Assembly: GCA_963989385.1 (NCBI GenBank) | Contig: OZ022499.1 | Coordinates: 79,163,903-79,227,902, forward strand | From: Ctena decussata | Taxonomy: Eukaryota; Mollusca; Bivalvia; Lucinida; Lucinidae | Length of the DNA: 64,000 nucleotides | Reading direction: 5' to 3' | In this document: positions 10,811-21,881 of the stretch, piece after piece | Layout of the letters: every line of letters starts with the position of its first letter | Numbering within the stretch: position 1 is the stretch's first letter | Position numbers and translations under genes: made by a program | Notes under the pieces: model-generated | Told to the model about the DNA's origin: nothing | What the model saw: only the letters and a program-made list of their open reading frames with translations | Databases searched by the model: none

Positions 10811-11026
10811 GGTGCATGACATTTTGTCAACCCATTTCGTCTGTCATTTGGTGTAAAGGCCATTTCGTCTAAATGACATTTTGTCTAATAGACATTTCCT
10901 CGAATGGACAGTTTGTCTAATGGACAATTCATCTAAAAAATCGGTCGGGTGAGACATTTGGACTTGGTCGAAAAATAATTTAAGATTTTTTTAGACGAAA
11001 TTTCACACCTGAAAGAAAAATCCAAA

Positions 11027-11505
11027 GACGGCGTAGAAAGCAACTGCCAGAGTTGCCAGAAAGTTTTCTTGACCAGGACTTGTCATTTTGTAAGACTGCT
11101 AAAGGGGAGAGCTTTGTGTTAAGCGACAAAACTATTAATCAGGCCTCATACTTTTCAGGCTTTTGCAGGATTTCAGGCTTTCATTTCTTGAATTTTACTT
11201 GATTTCAGGCTTTGATTTTTATGTTTTCAGTGTTTTTTCTGCTTAAAAAGGGCTATTTTAGGCTGCGAAAGTAGGCATTTCAGGCTTGGAAAAGCTTTGT
11301 CAGTATGAGGCCTGTTAATGCAGATGAAAAGATTTGGGTCATTATTCCTGGCACTGATTCAGGTTTTAAGTATTTGGCCAAGGTTACACTATGGTATGGT
11401 GACGGAACCTTCTCTATAGCACCAGTACACTTCTATCATTTACATACTGTGCATGGCGTTGTGACTGATTACCTGCATGGGATTGGCTATAACTTGAGCT
11501 ACTAA
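11027..11505 (+). pseudogene. MULE transposase fragment, interrupted by a MITE
   Basis: Before the nested insert the frame reads QLPELPESFLDQDLSFCKTA then KGESFVLSDKTIN. After it the frame reads ADEKIWVIIPGTDSGFKYL followed by WYGDGTFSIAPVHFYHLHTVHG. The DGTF.IAP..FY.LHTVHG block is the signature of the first catalytic Asp region of MULE transposases (compare DGTFK..P..F.QLYTIHG in the family). The two halves are in one frame once the MITE and one copy of TTAAT are skipped. The frame ends at 11503-11505, so the rest of the catalytic domain is missing. No function is expected. The annotated ATG at 11305 lies inside the MITE and is not a real start. Confidence 0.85.
11140..11314. mobile_element. 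175-bp MITE nested in the MULE
   Basis: It has perfect 13-base terminal inverted repeats, CAGGCCTCATACT and AGTATGAGGCCTG. The flanking duplication is TTAAT at 11135-11139 and 11315-11319. Its interior is AT-rich with repeats of TTTCAGGCTTT. Removal restores the host transposase frame, which confirms both boundaries. The superfamily is not certain. Confidence 0.9.
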
Positions 11506-11740
11506 ACTACTGGACATTTCACACTCTTCAATGACTTTGAACTGATATGTGAATAAAACTGATGTTCCAAAAATATTTGCCTTATAAATTATGTTGTAGA
11601 CGATTTTTAGACATTTTTAGACGAAATTTAGAAGAATTGTCGTATTAGACAAAATGGTCATGAGACGAAAATGGCTTTTAGACGAAATGGCATTTAGACG
11701 AAATGGTTTTAGATGAAATGTCATGGATCCTGATAATACA

Positions 11741-13706
11741 TACATACAATTTTCTAGAGTATCTATCTGTCTAGTTGTACTGCAGCACCCCTGTGCGAGG
11801 ATTACGTGCAGTATGATTGCATGCAGTGTAGAAAAAATGTGAGATCAATAGATGAGACTAAAAAAGTGCAAAAGTCAAGCGATGAAAGGTTTAAACTGTT
11901 AACAGAAGTGAGATATTAAAATTAGGTTAAAAACAGGTCTGTTGTTTTTATCAGGTTGAGGAGAAACCTGGATGGAAGTATATACTTCGATTGAAGTATT
12001 CATACATATTAGAAATTGCATTAGGACTGAGAGATTCTTCAGCTGAATCTATTTAGAATATAATTGCAAAATTTCAAGTATTGTGTTTTAAATGTTAATG
12101 AAAATCAAGTCCGAATGCGAAGAAATTTTATTTTCCTGTCTTTGCGTTTTTGTGAAAAAAAAAAACCCACATTTTTTTGGTACACATATTTGTTCCCATT
12201 TCCAGATATTTCTGTAGCTGCAGTTCAGCGATAACTTTGAGATGATCCCAGCATAGCAAGTAGGTATTTCATGACTCAGAAGTGGCTTTATCTGTCCAGT
12301 TTGAGGGCATCTCAAAGATATACATTTATTTAAATTTTCCTCAATTTGCATAAAACGCACAGGTGGAAATTGAATTTTTTACAAAATCATAAAAGGTTTG
12401 TTATACTTTTCACTGTTGTCCAGTGCTCCAGATAATTTTTTTTTCAATCAGTACCGTACTGGTCAAAATTTTCTTGGATCAGGATCCACGTTTCTGCTTC
12501 ATTATTTGCACTGAGTGGATGGAAGTAACATGTAAACAGATTCAATTTTAACAGTATTTCAGACTGTGACTTTTAAAATACTGTTTCTGCTTTTTAAAAT
12601 ACTGTTTCTGCTTTCACTGTTTGAAAATATATTCTTTATATACGCAAAAACACAAAATCAAAATCTGATTTATCAAGCATGACTCGTCTATGTGAAAGCA
12701 TCTTCTGACTGCTTCACAAAATCTAAATCTCAAACTGAAACTGATGTTATGTGATACTTTGATTTATTTTATCAGAAGAACATTTCACTATGCTTTCTCA
12801 CATGAAAAAACTAAATAGCAACACGAACCAAAACCTTTAAACATGATCTAAAATATCTGGACGTCAAGACTAAAGAAGTCCACAGTCTATATGTCAGTTG
12901 GTTTCTGTAGCCATTTTAGACATTGAGTTGTGTTATTTGTGTGAGGCTTCGAGTGCTCTTGAGTATGTCCCAACAATTGTGTTACATGATCAAGAATGCC
13001 TTTGCTTGGAACCTTTTTCAGCAGACACTTCAAGTTTACCAAACATGTTCTATGCCTCATGTCTTTGTGTAAAAACGCCAATTTTACAGTGCTAAATTGG
13101 TGGTACGAAATCGGCTCATACGAATCACATTGGATTTGAACTGTTAATTTCTGCCCACCAGTATGTTCCCTTTCTAACTTAATCTAAGTGCTAACAGCAG
13201 CTGAGATAATAGCATTTAAAACCTCATATTGCAGCAACAGTTTTCCGCAGATTTGTCTTCAGGCTCAAAAACTGTAGAGTTGAGAGGCCGGCTCGTCATT
13301 ACTCAAGGCCATGCTGCCTACTTTCAGTTTTAAAACGACTGGTTTACAATCCATCTATTTTCAATGCTTTGGACAGACTAATTCAGGAGTAAAATATTTA
13401 AAACCAGTCAACTTCTCGTTGACTGCGACGCATATGAAAGCTCAGTCACCTTGATGATATTACAATGCAAGCGTCTATGAGAACTCATCCAGGTGGTACG
13501 GTTTACAAAATAAAATGAACCGTAACGGCTTGAAAGCATCTGTACCGGGTACCGATGAAATTTATATTTGTTCTGTATCGGCCAGAAATGATCCGTAATA
13601 AACAGAGATACAGACGCTATCTGGAGCACTGGTTGTCCATATATAATTTTGCACTTCTGCTGCATTGCAACTGCAGAAGCAATCATGCTTTGATTTCCAC
13701 TCACTT
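11741..13706. other. No gene recognised
   Basis: Mostly AT-rich sequence with no conserved reading frame. CAGTGCTCCAGATAATTT at about 12421-12438 matches one end of the hAT-like MITE family described at 59314-59503, but no partner end was seen. A short direct repeat of TTTTAAAATACTGTTTCTGC lies at 12571-12610. Small frames at 12887-13095 and 13408-13855 lack any family resemblance. Confidence 0.5.
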
Positions 13707-14883
13707 TTATACGCCCGTTTTGAAAAAACGGACGTATTATGGCATGGCGCTGTCCGTCCGTCTGTCTGTCCGTCCGTCTGTCCGTCCGTCAACATTCTTG
13801 TGCGCACCATATCTCGAAAACCGTTTGAGATATCTTCATGAAATTTTGTAGGCATATATATTAGGATGGGGCAAAGTGTCGCGTATAGTAAAGATTGCTC
13901 CCCTTTTCTTAGTTTCCAAGTTATGCCCCTTTGATTATTTTTTACCCTACTAGTCTTGTGCGCGCCATAACTAGATAACCGTTTGGGTTATCTTGATGAA
14001 ACTTCATAGCAATGTGTATGAGGGTCTGATGATGTGTCGCGTTTAACAGTGTTAACAGTGGTTGCTCTCCCTTTCTTCGTTTTGGAGTTGCATCCCTTTG
14101 AATAGATTTTATAGGCTACTTTCGTGTATACTAATCTTGTGCATTCAATAACTTAGTAACCATTAGGAATATCTTGATGAAACTTTATAGCAATGTGCAT
14201 GGTCACAAGACGGTGTGTCACATATAAGAATGGTTGTTCCCCCTTACTTAATTTTAGAGTAACCTCCCTTTGATTAGTTTTTAGCCAAATCCATTCCCCC
14301 ATAACTCTTTAACCCTTTGAAATATTTTAATGAAACTTTGTAGGAATGTGTATAATAATGGGACAATGTATCTGAGCAAGAACCACAACTCTGGCTTACT
14401 TCCTTCCTGAATTATCTGCCCTTGCATCAGTTTCCGTTTTACTCTGTAACTCCATAACCTTTTGAAATATTCTAACAAAACTTTATGGTGATGTGTATAT
14501 TGTCAAGGGAAAGTATTGTGACCAAGAGTTTATGAATTACCTCCCTTGTTTGACTTTGGCATTATTCAACTTCTGGGCTGTTTCATTCTGGAAGCTGATT
14601 TTTGGTAAACTAATAGTATGTGATATGTTAGATGTATTGATAACTCCCTTGTTTGACTTTGGCATTATTCAACTTCTGAGCTGCTTCACCCTGGAAGCTG
14701 ATTTTTGGTAAACTAATAGTATGTGATATGTTAGATGTATTGATAACATTGCAATCATTAATTATGGAGTTGTTTCCCCTGTTTGTCTGCCTGTCCATCC
14801 TTCTATAAACAATCTTGTTCATTCTGTAACTCCTTCATGACACTGAAACGGGCGTATTATGCGCCGCTTGCGAAGCTCTTGTT
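13707..14883 (+). mobile_element. Pearl/Helentron-like element, ACGCCCGTTT family
   Basis: The 5' subterminal repeat ATACGCCCGTTT (13709-13720) is matched by AAACGGGCGTAT (14846-14857). A 5' hairpin (CGTTTTGAAAAAACG) is followed by a GTCC/GTCTG microsatellite (13750-13790), then tandem cores of about 158 bp (CTTGTGCGC... at about 13797 and 13953, more degenerate later). A 3' hairpin (GCTTGCGAAGC, 14866-14876) is directly followed by TCTTGTT. Near the end a 103-bp unit (starting 14541 and 14644) is duplicated in tandem. It has no coding capacity and is nonautonomous. Confidence 0.82.
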
Positions 14884-15154
14884 ATACTTGGATCGAAGTA
14901 TATACTTCGACCTAAGTATATACAGGGGAATATGGTTAAGTGATTTTGTCTTTTGTTAAGCACTGTTTTTGTTTTGACAAGGCATGAGGCAGGGGCATCA
15001 TTGTACTGTGGACACAATTCTAGTTTTCACATGGTGTCCAGAACTACCTGCAATTACTGAATCTACATTGTATTTACATCTTGTTTACATTTGAAAGAAC
15101 AAACAGTAAATGATCTAAAAATTTAAAACCTACTGACCATTGTGACCAATATTA

Positions 15155-15345
15155 ACCCTTAATGCGCCAAAAAAAAAGACTGCAGAAATTTAAAAAAATG
15201 TTTTGTCCAAGCTATATCATATTGAGAATTCAAAGACTATAGATCAAACAGTGTAGATCCAGATGGGGTTGCTCATGATGAGCCACCTCATCTGGATCTA
15301 CACTGTTTGCAAATTCAACAATTTTTCCGAAATGTCCGAGCATAG
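15155..15345 (+). mobile_element. Palindrome-bearing MITE family A, copy 1
   Basis: It begins TTAACCCTTAATGCGCC and carries the family's AAAAAGACTGCAGAAATTT segment, then a strong palindrome at 15246-15308 centred on GGTTGCTCATGATGAGCCACC. The same design occurs at 26440, 30340, 35850, 45380, 50480, 60868 and 61430. The right end is not clear because flanking sequence with GGTCC-rich repeats adjoins it. Confidence 0.75.
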
Positions 15346-16136
15346 CAAAACCCAACTGGTCCACAGGACCAGCATCGACGTGATTTAACTGGTCCTCTTG
15401 GAGTTTCTGCTGGTTTTCATTATTAAACCTTTTTGAATTAAACATAAAAATCAGTTGGTCTGGAGGACCAGCTGATACAGAAATCAGCTGGTGCTGCCCA
15501 AAAATCACTAGTCCCGGATCAAGGTACAGATGGTTAATAAAACCCCTGTTAAGGTGATATTTTCCATATGGAATGGGGGGCATAAATTGCCCCTGAGATA
15601 CCTTTAACAGCCTTTATCTGATCAGGGTCAGTTGTGTTTGCAGTGCAGCCAGTGGTTTTGTGAATTATGCTGGGACAGACAGACCTGTCAGTATTGGAAG
15701 GTGTCCACTACAATTGTAACAGAGTGACAGGGATCAAACGTTGGTGCCCAGAACTTTTGGGAGAAGTTCTTCTCCCTCCAGTTAAGACCTTGTTAAGTTT
15801 ATTCTCAAGAGAGAGTTTGACAGCCCAATTTCACCAGTGTATACAATGGACAGGTGGATTGATAACCAAGATAGACAGGTAGACACACAGATTGGGACTG
15901 CAACAGTCAGATAGTTAAATAAGCATTTTAAGTAGACAATTATTGAACCTTTTATCAATTTATGCCTATAAATATTTTCTACCAGCTTCCAAACTAGATT
16001 TTAACACATATTCATTGGTTAAAGTTAGTTCAGAGTGAAATAATTACTTTTTAAATTATCCCCGAAACTGCGTCCCAATGACATCTTCAGTGAAAATGTC
16101 CTATTTTGGGCACTTCAAGGCTGAATACATCATGTA
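15346..16136. other. No gene recognised
   Basis: 15350-15500 holds dispersed pieces of the CAACTGGTCC/GGACCAGC type that look like small inverted repeats. The remainder shows no gene. Short frames (15667-15882) have no recognisable domain. Confidence 0.45.
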
Positions 16137-16209
16137 ATTATACCCCCCGCATACAAAGTATGACGAGGGGTATATAGCTTTTGTCCGTCCGTCCTTCCAT
16201 CCGTCTGTC

Positions 16210-16583
16210 CAGTGTTTCCCCCAGACTGAAAAAGGGGCAGGGTGCTGCTGAAAAAAAGGGCACTTTTAGCGCGGCGAAGGGCATCTGGAGGGGCAGTGTT
16301 ACTCACGTCGTTCGGCCTACATCTGATAATTAACCTCAAAAGTATGACATTTCAGTGCAGTAACACTACCATTATGTGTTAATATGTAGTGTAATTTAGC
16401 AGTGCTGTTCATAGTGTTAGTGTGTCCAGTCCATTGTTGAATTACTAAAAAAAAGGGAAAAGGGACTGGTTACTGATATTTTTCGGGCAGGCGGGCGCTT
16501 ATGACACGTTTTGGGGGCAGAAGGGCGGGACCAAAAAGGGGCAGGGCGCGGCGCCCCGCCATTCCGCTTTAGGGGAAACACTG
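16210..16583. mobile_element. hAT-type MITE, 374 bp
   Basis: Terminal inverted repeats are CAGTGTTTCCCCC and GGGGAAACACTG, a classic hAT terminus. The interior is GC-rich with repeated GGGGCAGGG-type motifs. It lies inside a GTCC microsatellite, so the 8-base duplication (about CGTCTGTC versus CTGTCCGT) is not exact. The frame at 16511-16693 crosses the element's end and is not a gene. Confidence 0.8.
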
Positions 16584-16769
16584 CTGTCCGTAGGTTAACA
16601 TTTGCGTTAAAGTTTTGCGTTAAAGTATTTGAGATCTTATATGATCTAAACCCTTTGATGGATTGGATTTATATTTTGCATGGTGATAGATAATTGGACC
16701 AAAGTTTTATGCTTTACCACCCCCACCCATGCCTGTGACCTAGAGGTCAAGGTCACGGACTTTGACTTT

Positions 16770-18344
16770 TTAGCTCACCAGAGCCGAAGGCTCTGGGGGA
16801 GCTTATAGGATAGGCAGTTGTCTGTCGTCGTCGTCTGTCGTATGTCGTCGTCTGTCGTCCGTCAACACTTTCAAACAACATCTCCTCTGAAGCCACTGGG
16901 TCAATTGGGCCCAAATTTTATCTGTAGCATCCTTGGGCTGGGGGATTGAAAGTTTGTGTTTTTTATGAAAATCGGATCATTAGTTTGGTTGCTATGGCAA
17001 CTTAGAGTTCCCATAGACTTACAATGGGAAAAATCATAAAATGGCATTTACTGCCAAGCCATTGCAGACATTTTGACAAAACTTTCATAGAAATGTTCCT
17101 TTAGAAGTCTTCTAACAGCCATATGATTTTAGGCCCACTGCTCTTTTTATTGGTTGCCATGGAAACCAAAATGCAAAAAAAGAATACTTAAAAATTATCT
17201 TCTCTGAAACCGCTAGGCTGATTGGGCCAAGATTTCATCTGTAGCATCTTAGGGCTTGGGGATTGAAAGTTTGTGTTTTTTATGAAAATCTGCTATTTAG
17301 TGTGGTTGCTATGGCAACTTAGAGTTCCCATAGACTTACAATGGGGAAAATTGTAAACTGGCATTTACTGCTAAGCCATCAAATATATTGGGATAAAACT
17401 TTCATAGAAATGTTCCTTGAGAAGACTTTTATCAGGTATATGTTTTTTAGCTCAATGTGCTTTATATTGGTTGCCATGGAAACCAAAATGCAAAAACAGA
17501 AAAAAAATACTTATAAAATTTATCTGCTCTGAAGTCAATGGTCCAGTTGGGCCCAGATTTTATCTGTAGCATCCTTGGGCTGGGGGATTGAAAGTTTATG
17601 TTTTTTATGAAAATCGGCCTCTTAGTTTGGTTGCTATGGCAACTTAGAGTTTCATTGACTTATAATGGGGGAATCAAAAAATGGCATTTACTGCCAAGCC
17701 ATTGCAGATATTTTGACAAAACTTTCATAGAAATGTTCCTTGAGAAGTCTTTATAAGCTATAATTTTTTTTAGCCCACTGCTCTTTTTACTGGTTGCCAA
17801 AATGAAAAAATAGAAGATGAAAAATACCTTAAATTATCATGTCGGAACCCATATGCTCTATGAGGCAGAGACTTCATAGACATACGGATCCTATTAGCCT
17901 TTACAGATTTTATGTTTTCCATTGTCACTGTTCAAAGGACATGGTTGGTATGGTAACTTATAACATGTATAATGGAAAAAAACAACAATAAACGGGATTC
18001 ATTGCTAAGTCATTGCAGATATTCAGAACTTACATTTTCAGAACTATTCCTTGAGTGGTCTTCAATCAGCCCTGTACTTTTTCTGCACCCTGCTCATTTT
18101 GATCATGGCAACCAAAAGGAAAACAAAATCACAAAAAATTCTCTGAAAGTTATCCTTTTTTGTTGCCAGGGCAATCAAAATGTGGAAAATAGTTATATAT
18201 TTTGTTATCAACTCAACAGACTGTTAGACTGAGACTTTGTAGTTGTATATTTTGTATTAGCCTGTACAAAATGTGACAGCTATAATTTGATAGCAATTTT
18301 GAGCTAGAGATCTGGTGAGCTTTGTGGCCCGTGGGCCTCTTGTT
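16770..18344 (+). mobile_element. Pearl/Helentron-like element, AGCTCACCAGA family, copy 1
   Basis: The 5' AGCTCACCAGA (16772) is inverted at the 3' end as TCTGGTGAGCT (about 18310-18321). The 5' hairpin is GAGCCGAAGGCTC and a GTCGTC microsatellite spans 16823-16865. Core units of about 323 bp start near 16880, 17200 and 17524 (TCTCTGAA.CC...GGGGATTGAAAGTTTGTG, then GGTTGCTATGGCAACTTAGAG). The 3' hairpin GGCCCGTGGGCC is followed by TCTTGTT. Same family as 37671-40594, 46160-47257 and 47848-49292. No protein is encoded. Confidence 0.88.
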
Positions 18345-18354
18345 ATGTTAAAGT

Positions 18355-19024
18355 TTAGCCTGGCTTCCAGGCTAAATGGTTATTTAAGGAATGAATGTTA
18401 TTTTTTTAACGTTTACTGAAGTATAAACTACATCGGGTCACGAGCAAAGTAAGTGAACCCCGAAGGGGTTTACGTAAACTTTGCTCGTGACCCGATGTAG
18501 TTTATACTTCAGTAAACGTTTGAAAAATAACATTCATTCCTTATATTTATATTATTAAACGATGCTTTTGATCAATAAAAAGATAAACAAAATTAAGAAA
18601 TACATATATAAAGATTGTTTAAAAACATTACCGGCCGAATTTAGCAATAGTTTGGAACAGCCGCATTGTCACTGCCTACCAGTAAATTCCACCTGCTGCT
18701 GTAGATTTCGCGTGCAAGTTGGCGTAGCGAGCTGTCACTCAATGTTTACTAGCCATTCAAGTACATGGAATGTTGTAGATTTCACGTGCTAGTTAGTGAG
18801 ATGAGCTGTCACTCTGAAGCGCGTGATACAATGTAATTATTGACATTTAAACAACATTGACACCCACATCACTTAATTGGGTTAAAAGCGAGCTCTACCC
18901 TGATAATGTAAATATATGTATTTAAATGGTATAAGTGTTAACGTGGCTCGTTTTATTCTGATGGCCAACCATTTAGTCAAAGCCAAAAAAATAAAAGAAA
19001 GGGACTGGGAGCCAGTCTAGTTTA
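18355..19024 (+). mobile_element. Small hairpin-ended element nested in the outer element
   Basis: A 5' hairpin AGCCTGGCTTCCAGGCT (18357-18373) is followed by CTAAATGGTT (18372-18381), which is inverted as AACCATTTAG at 18967-18976. A 3' hairpin GACTGGGAGCCAGTC (19003-19017) precedes TAGTTT. The layout is that of the pearl/Helentron-like elements, but without microsatellite or tandem cores. It contains a 159-bp near-perfect palindrome (18385-18543) and a partial direct duplication of GTAGATTTC.CGTGC...GAGCTGTCACTC (about 18700 and 18776). Confidence 0.6.
18385..18543. repeat. Near-perfect 159-bp palindrome
   Basis: The left arm AAGGAATGAATGTTAT... through ...GGGTCACGAGCAAAGT pairs with the right arm ACTTTGCTCGTGACCC... 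through ...ATAACATTCATTCCTT, with few mismatches. The loop holds a second small hairpin, CCCCGAAGGGG. It would form a long hairpin in single-stranded DNA or RNA. It lies inside the 18355-19024 element. Confidence 0.92.
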
Positions 19025-20054
19025 ATTTCTGCGTTTAAGTTTTTAAGATTTCTATATAAACCAAACCCTTTGTTGGGTTGGGTTTTACGTTATGTTTGGC
19101 ATGATAATAGATGTTGGTCTAAAGTTTGATGCTGTACCATACCCACCCATGCCTGTGACCTAGAGGTGAAGGTCACAGACTTTGACTTTTCGTGTTAAAG
19201 TTTTGCGTTAAAGTTTTTAAGATCTCTATATAATTCAAACCCTTTGTTGGGTTGGGTTTATGTTTGGCAGTATGATAGATATTAGTTCAAAATTTAATTT
19301 GTGCCATCCCCACCCATGCCTCTGACCTAGAGGTCAAGTCATGGACATTGACTTTTTATTTGAAAGTTTTGTAGTAAAGTTTCTTAGATCTTATAGTGTC
19401 CAAAGCCTTTGTTGGGTTTGTTTTATATGTCTCAATTTTATTTTGTACCCTTCACTCATGCATGAGACCTAGAGGTCAAGGTCTTAGACTTAGACATATT
19501 CATATATGTTTTGTGTTAAAGCTTTTGCGATCTCATATCATCCAAATCCTTTATTGGGTTTGGTTTATATTTGGTATTATGATAGGTTTTAAGTCTAAAA
19601 ATTTATTCTATGCCATTTCCACACTTGCCTTAACTTAATGCTTTTCCATATTAAAGTGTTGTGTTAAGTATATTTTCCCCATCTTCTTTAATAGGACCTC
19701 TTGATATGTGACACCCTTTACAACTAGGTGTAACAGTTTACCAGTACATCATCTGGCTGCTGCTGTTGACAGTTGCATCAAAGTACTGCTTGAAATTTTC
19801 TAATATTTCAGATATTCTTCAATGGAACCTTTTGCTATGTTACCAAGCTTACTTCCAGGCTGCAGCAGATTGGTTGACATTCTCTGTTTGCTCTGCTGAT
19901 CAAAGGAGGAGGTCACAGACTTCAAAATTGTATTTTGTAAATTGTGTTTGAAGTTTAGTACAGTTAGGCGGTGCGCTGGCCGGGGTTATACGTGAGCCCC
20001 TGCTCACTTGCTCTTGTTAACTGCTAAAAGTGTCAAGTCCCTTTCCTTACTTTG

Positions 20055-20170
20055 TTTTAATAACTCGTCCATTGCACACAGTCTTTTATCACCCTTCCAT
20101 TGACTCAGTATGACTGACATGCTGTTGAAATAGACATAAAACCATGTCATCCATCCAGCCATCCTTTACC
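20055..20170 (+). mobile_element. SINE family 2, partial copy
   Basis: The body TTGCACACAGTCTTTTATCACCC...TATGACTGACATGCTGTTGAAA...CATCCATCCAG matches the 3' part of the SINE at 61573-61775 and of the copies at 29918, 35459, 44218 and 59690. The tRNA-like head is missing. Confidence 0.75.
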
Positions 20171-20290
20171 TTTTATCTGGAGTTCTATTAATCTTGTAAA
20201 CAGTCCTTATGGTACTGAGGAAATGGTGTTGCACAGTTGCTGAAGTAGTCAATGTTTGTCTTAATAATGTTGAACTGGAGTAGAAAACAT

Positions 20291-20510
20291 ATTGAGCCGC
20301 GACACGACAAAACCAACAAAGTGGTTGTGTGCCCAGCGCAGACTCAGTCTGATCAGAGTCTTTGCTGTCTCCATGAAGGTAGCTGAGACCCTTAGCTACC
20401 CTTTAAGCGCTTAGCGAAGACTCTGATCTGACATGGTGGATGCCCAGGCTGATCTGAGTCTGCGCTGGGTGTACAACCACTTTGTTGGTTTTCTTGTGTT
20501 GCGGCTCATT
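20291..20510. repeat. 220-bp fold-back element, copy 1
   Basis: The arms start ATTGAGCCGCGACACGACAA on the left and end with TTGTGTTGCGGCTCATT on the right. They continue inward with CCAACAAAGTGGTTGT/ACAACCACTTTGTTGG and GCGCAGACTCAGTCTGATCAG-like segments. The arms match along nearly their full length with moderate divergence. A second copy of this design is at 43580-43805. Confidence 0.88.
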
Positions 20511-21454
20511 TGTTCTTTTTTGCCCGGCTTTAATCATCTGAATTATCTGAAGTAGCCAAAGCAAATGAATTTTGTCCTCTTTCAATATAGGAACCCAATT
20601 ACAGGCTTCTGAGAACTGTGAATGGGATATTGAATTTATGTTGGCTTCAGTTTGTTGCTAGGTGACAGAGCTAGTGCTATGGTAATGTCCCAGAAGGCAA
20701 TTTAGAGTGTTGTCTTGGCATTCCTATACAGGAATTTACATTTTCAGCAATAACAGCTCTGCTGTTTTGGATTTCTTCGGTTATCCAACAGGGATTTTCC
20801 CCTTCCAAAACAATCCCAAACCCCCAAATTGACAACCCCCCCCCCCCCCCCCCCCCCAAAAAAAAACAATCCCTAAAAATTCAAATCTATTTGACGGATC
20901 TAAATTTTTGGGTGGGGCAAGCCTGTCTCAAAGCAGAATTTCATAAGAGAAATTTCAAGTGCAACCTGTATTAAGCAAGCACCTAAGGGATAATCAAAAT
21001 GTGCTTGCTTAAAGATACTTGATTAATACAGGCATGTTTCAATGTATTTGCCTTTTTCGGGAACTGAATACATGCTTGCTTGCTTAAAGTCTCCATAGTC
21101 CTATCAGTGGTAAAAATCATCAAGGCACAAATCCTTATAAAATTGGTACAGTCTTCAGAATTGATGATAAAATGTCGGTTGTGCTTTTTGTGTCATATTA
21201 ATGGCGAAAGAGAAGGAATAAAGTATTTTTGAGAAAATAATGACAAGTCTTTCCGTAAAAATACGTTTTCGTTTCTGGTTCCCCATTGGGCAATTAACTC
21301 ACAGAACAGCGAGACAAAGAATGAGATCCTTGCCTTACATTGTATTTTTATCCACTATAAAAACACTGTGCAGTGTATTTACTCCTGTACCTTGTATTGT
21401 TACCACTTGTACCTTGTATTTTTACTATGTCATGAAACTTTTGAAATCGGAAGT
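20511..21454. other. No gene; poly-C repeat and Tc-like pieces
   Basis: A run of 22 C (20836-20857) sits in a segment with TTTCCCCTTCCAAAACAATCC, which recurs at 60708-60797. Between 20955 and 21090, GCAACCTGTATTAAGCAAGC and CTTGCTTAAAG motifs resemble the element at 37425-37640. No conserved reading frame was found. Confidence 0.55.
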
Positions 21455-21466
21455 AGGTCATTTTAG

Positions 21467-21740
21467 TGCCGGGCTGCTTAGCGCAATCGGTAGGGCACCT
21501 GACTCATAAGTCAGAGGTCCTGGGTTCGAAACCCGGTCTGGCCACATACTTTTGTTTCTCCTTCCGCTGATTCAAGAAGGGCAGTTGTCAGTTACTGGCG
21601 AAAGTATGTGCACTTAGTACTGGTTAACCGCTTAGGAGGGCTAAGCCTGCCCAGGAATAGTGTGGTTAGGTTAACTGACCGTCCCGACATGACCATAGCT
21701 GTTTACCGTGGACGTTAAGCAATAAATCAATCAATCAATC
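21467..21740 (+). mobile_element. tRNA-derived SINE, copy 2, with target duplications
   Basis: Same SINE as 393-665: tRNA-like head with A box TTAGCGCAATCGG and B box GGTTCGAAACC, the shared body (CTTCCGCTGATTCAAGAAGG and so on), and a (TCAA)n tail at 21722-21740. It is flanked by AGGTCATTTTAGT at 21455-21467 and 21741-21753, a near-ideal target duplication. The presumed anticodon is CAT (Met-like), whereas copy 1 has CGT. Intact duplications and high identity suggest recent insertion. Confidence 0.92.
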
Positions 21741-21881
21741 AGGTCATTTTAGTTGCCAACTAAAATGACCTAGATATTTTTCAAATCATTTTTATGAGAA
21801 ATCAAGGACGTTTTAAATTTTCAAAGCCGGCCAATCACGATCATATACAATGGAGAGACTGTAGTGAGAAGCTTGCAGCGA

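Larger units (their letters stand above)
10811..11730 (+). mobile_element. Mutator-like (MULE) element, internally deleted
   Basis: The insert is flanked by a perfect 10-base duplication, TGATAATACA, at 10801-10810 and 11731-11740. It ends with inverted repeats GGTGCATGACATTTTGTC and GATGAAATGTCATGGATCC. Inside both ends the motif CATTTCGTCTAAATGACAT is repeated several times with variations, so the TIRs are made of short subrepeats. A remnant of a MULE transposase lies in the middle (11027-11505), interrupted by a nested MITE. The duplication length (9-11 is usual for Mutator) and the transposase motif agree. At 920 bp it is far shorter than an autonomous copy and must be nonautonomous. Confidence 0.88.
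16137..20018 (+). mobile_element. Pearl/Helentron-like element (outer), ACCCCCCGCAT family, with three insertions
   Basis: It starts near TTATACCCCCCGCATAC with the hairpin ATACAAAGTAT, then a GTCC microsatellite. Cores of about 175-190 bp carry GTTAAAGTTTT..., AACCCTTTGTTGGGTT and a CCTGTGACCTAGAGGTCAAG motif (about 16600-16770 and 19030-19640). The 3' end has GGGGTTATA, a hairpin GTGAGCCCCTGCTCAC (19992-20007) and CTCTTGTT (20011-20018). It is split by a hAT MITE (16210-16583), a pearl-like element (16770-18344) and a smaller element (18355-19024). The two ends are less symmetric than in the other families, so the boundaries are less sure. Confidence 0.65.
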
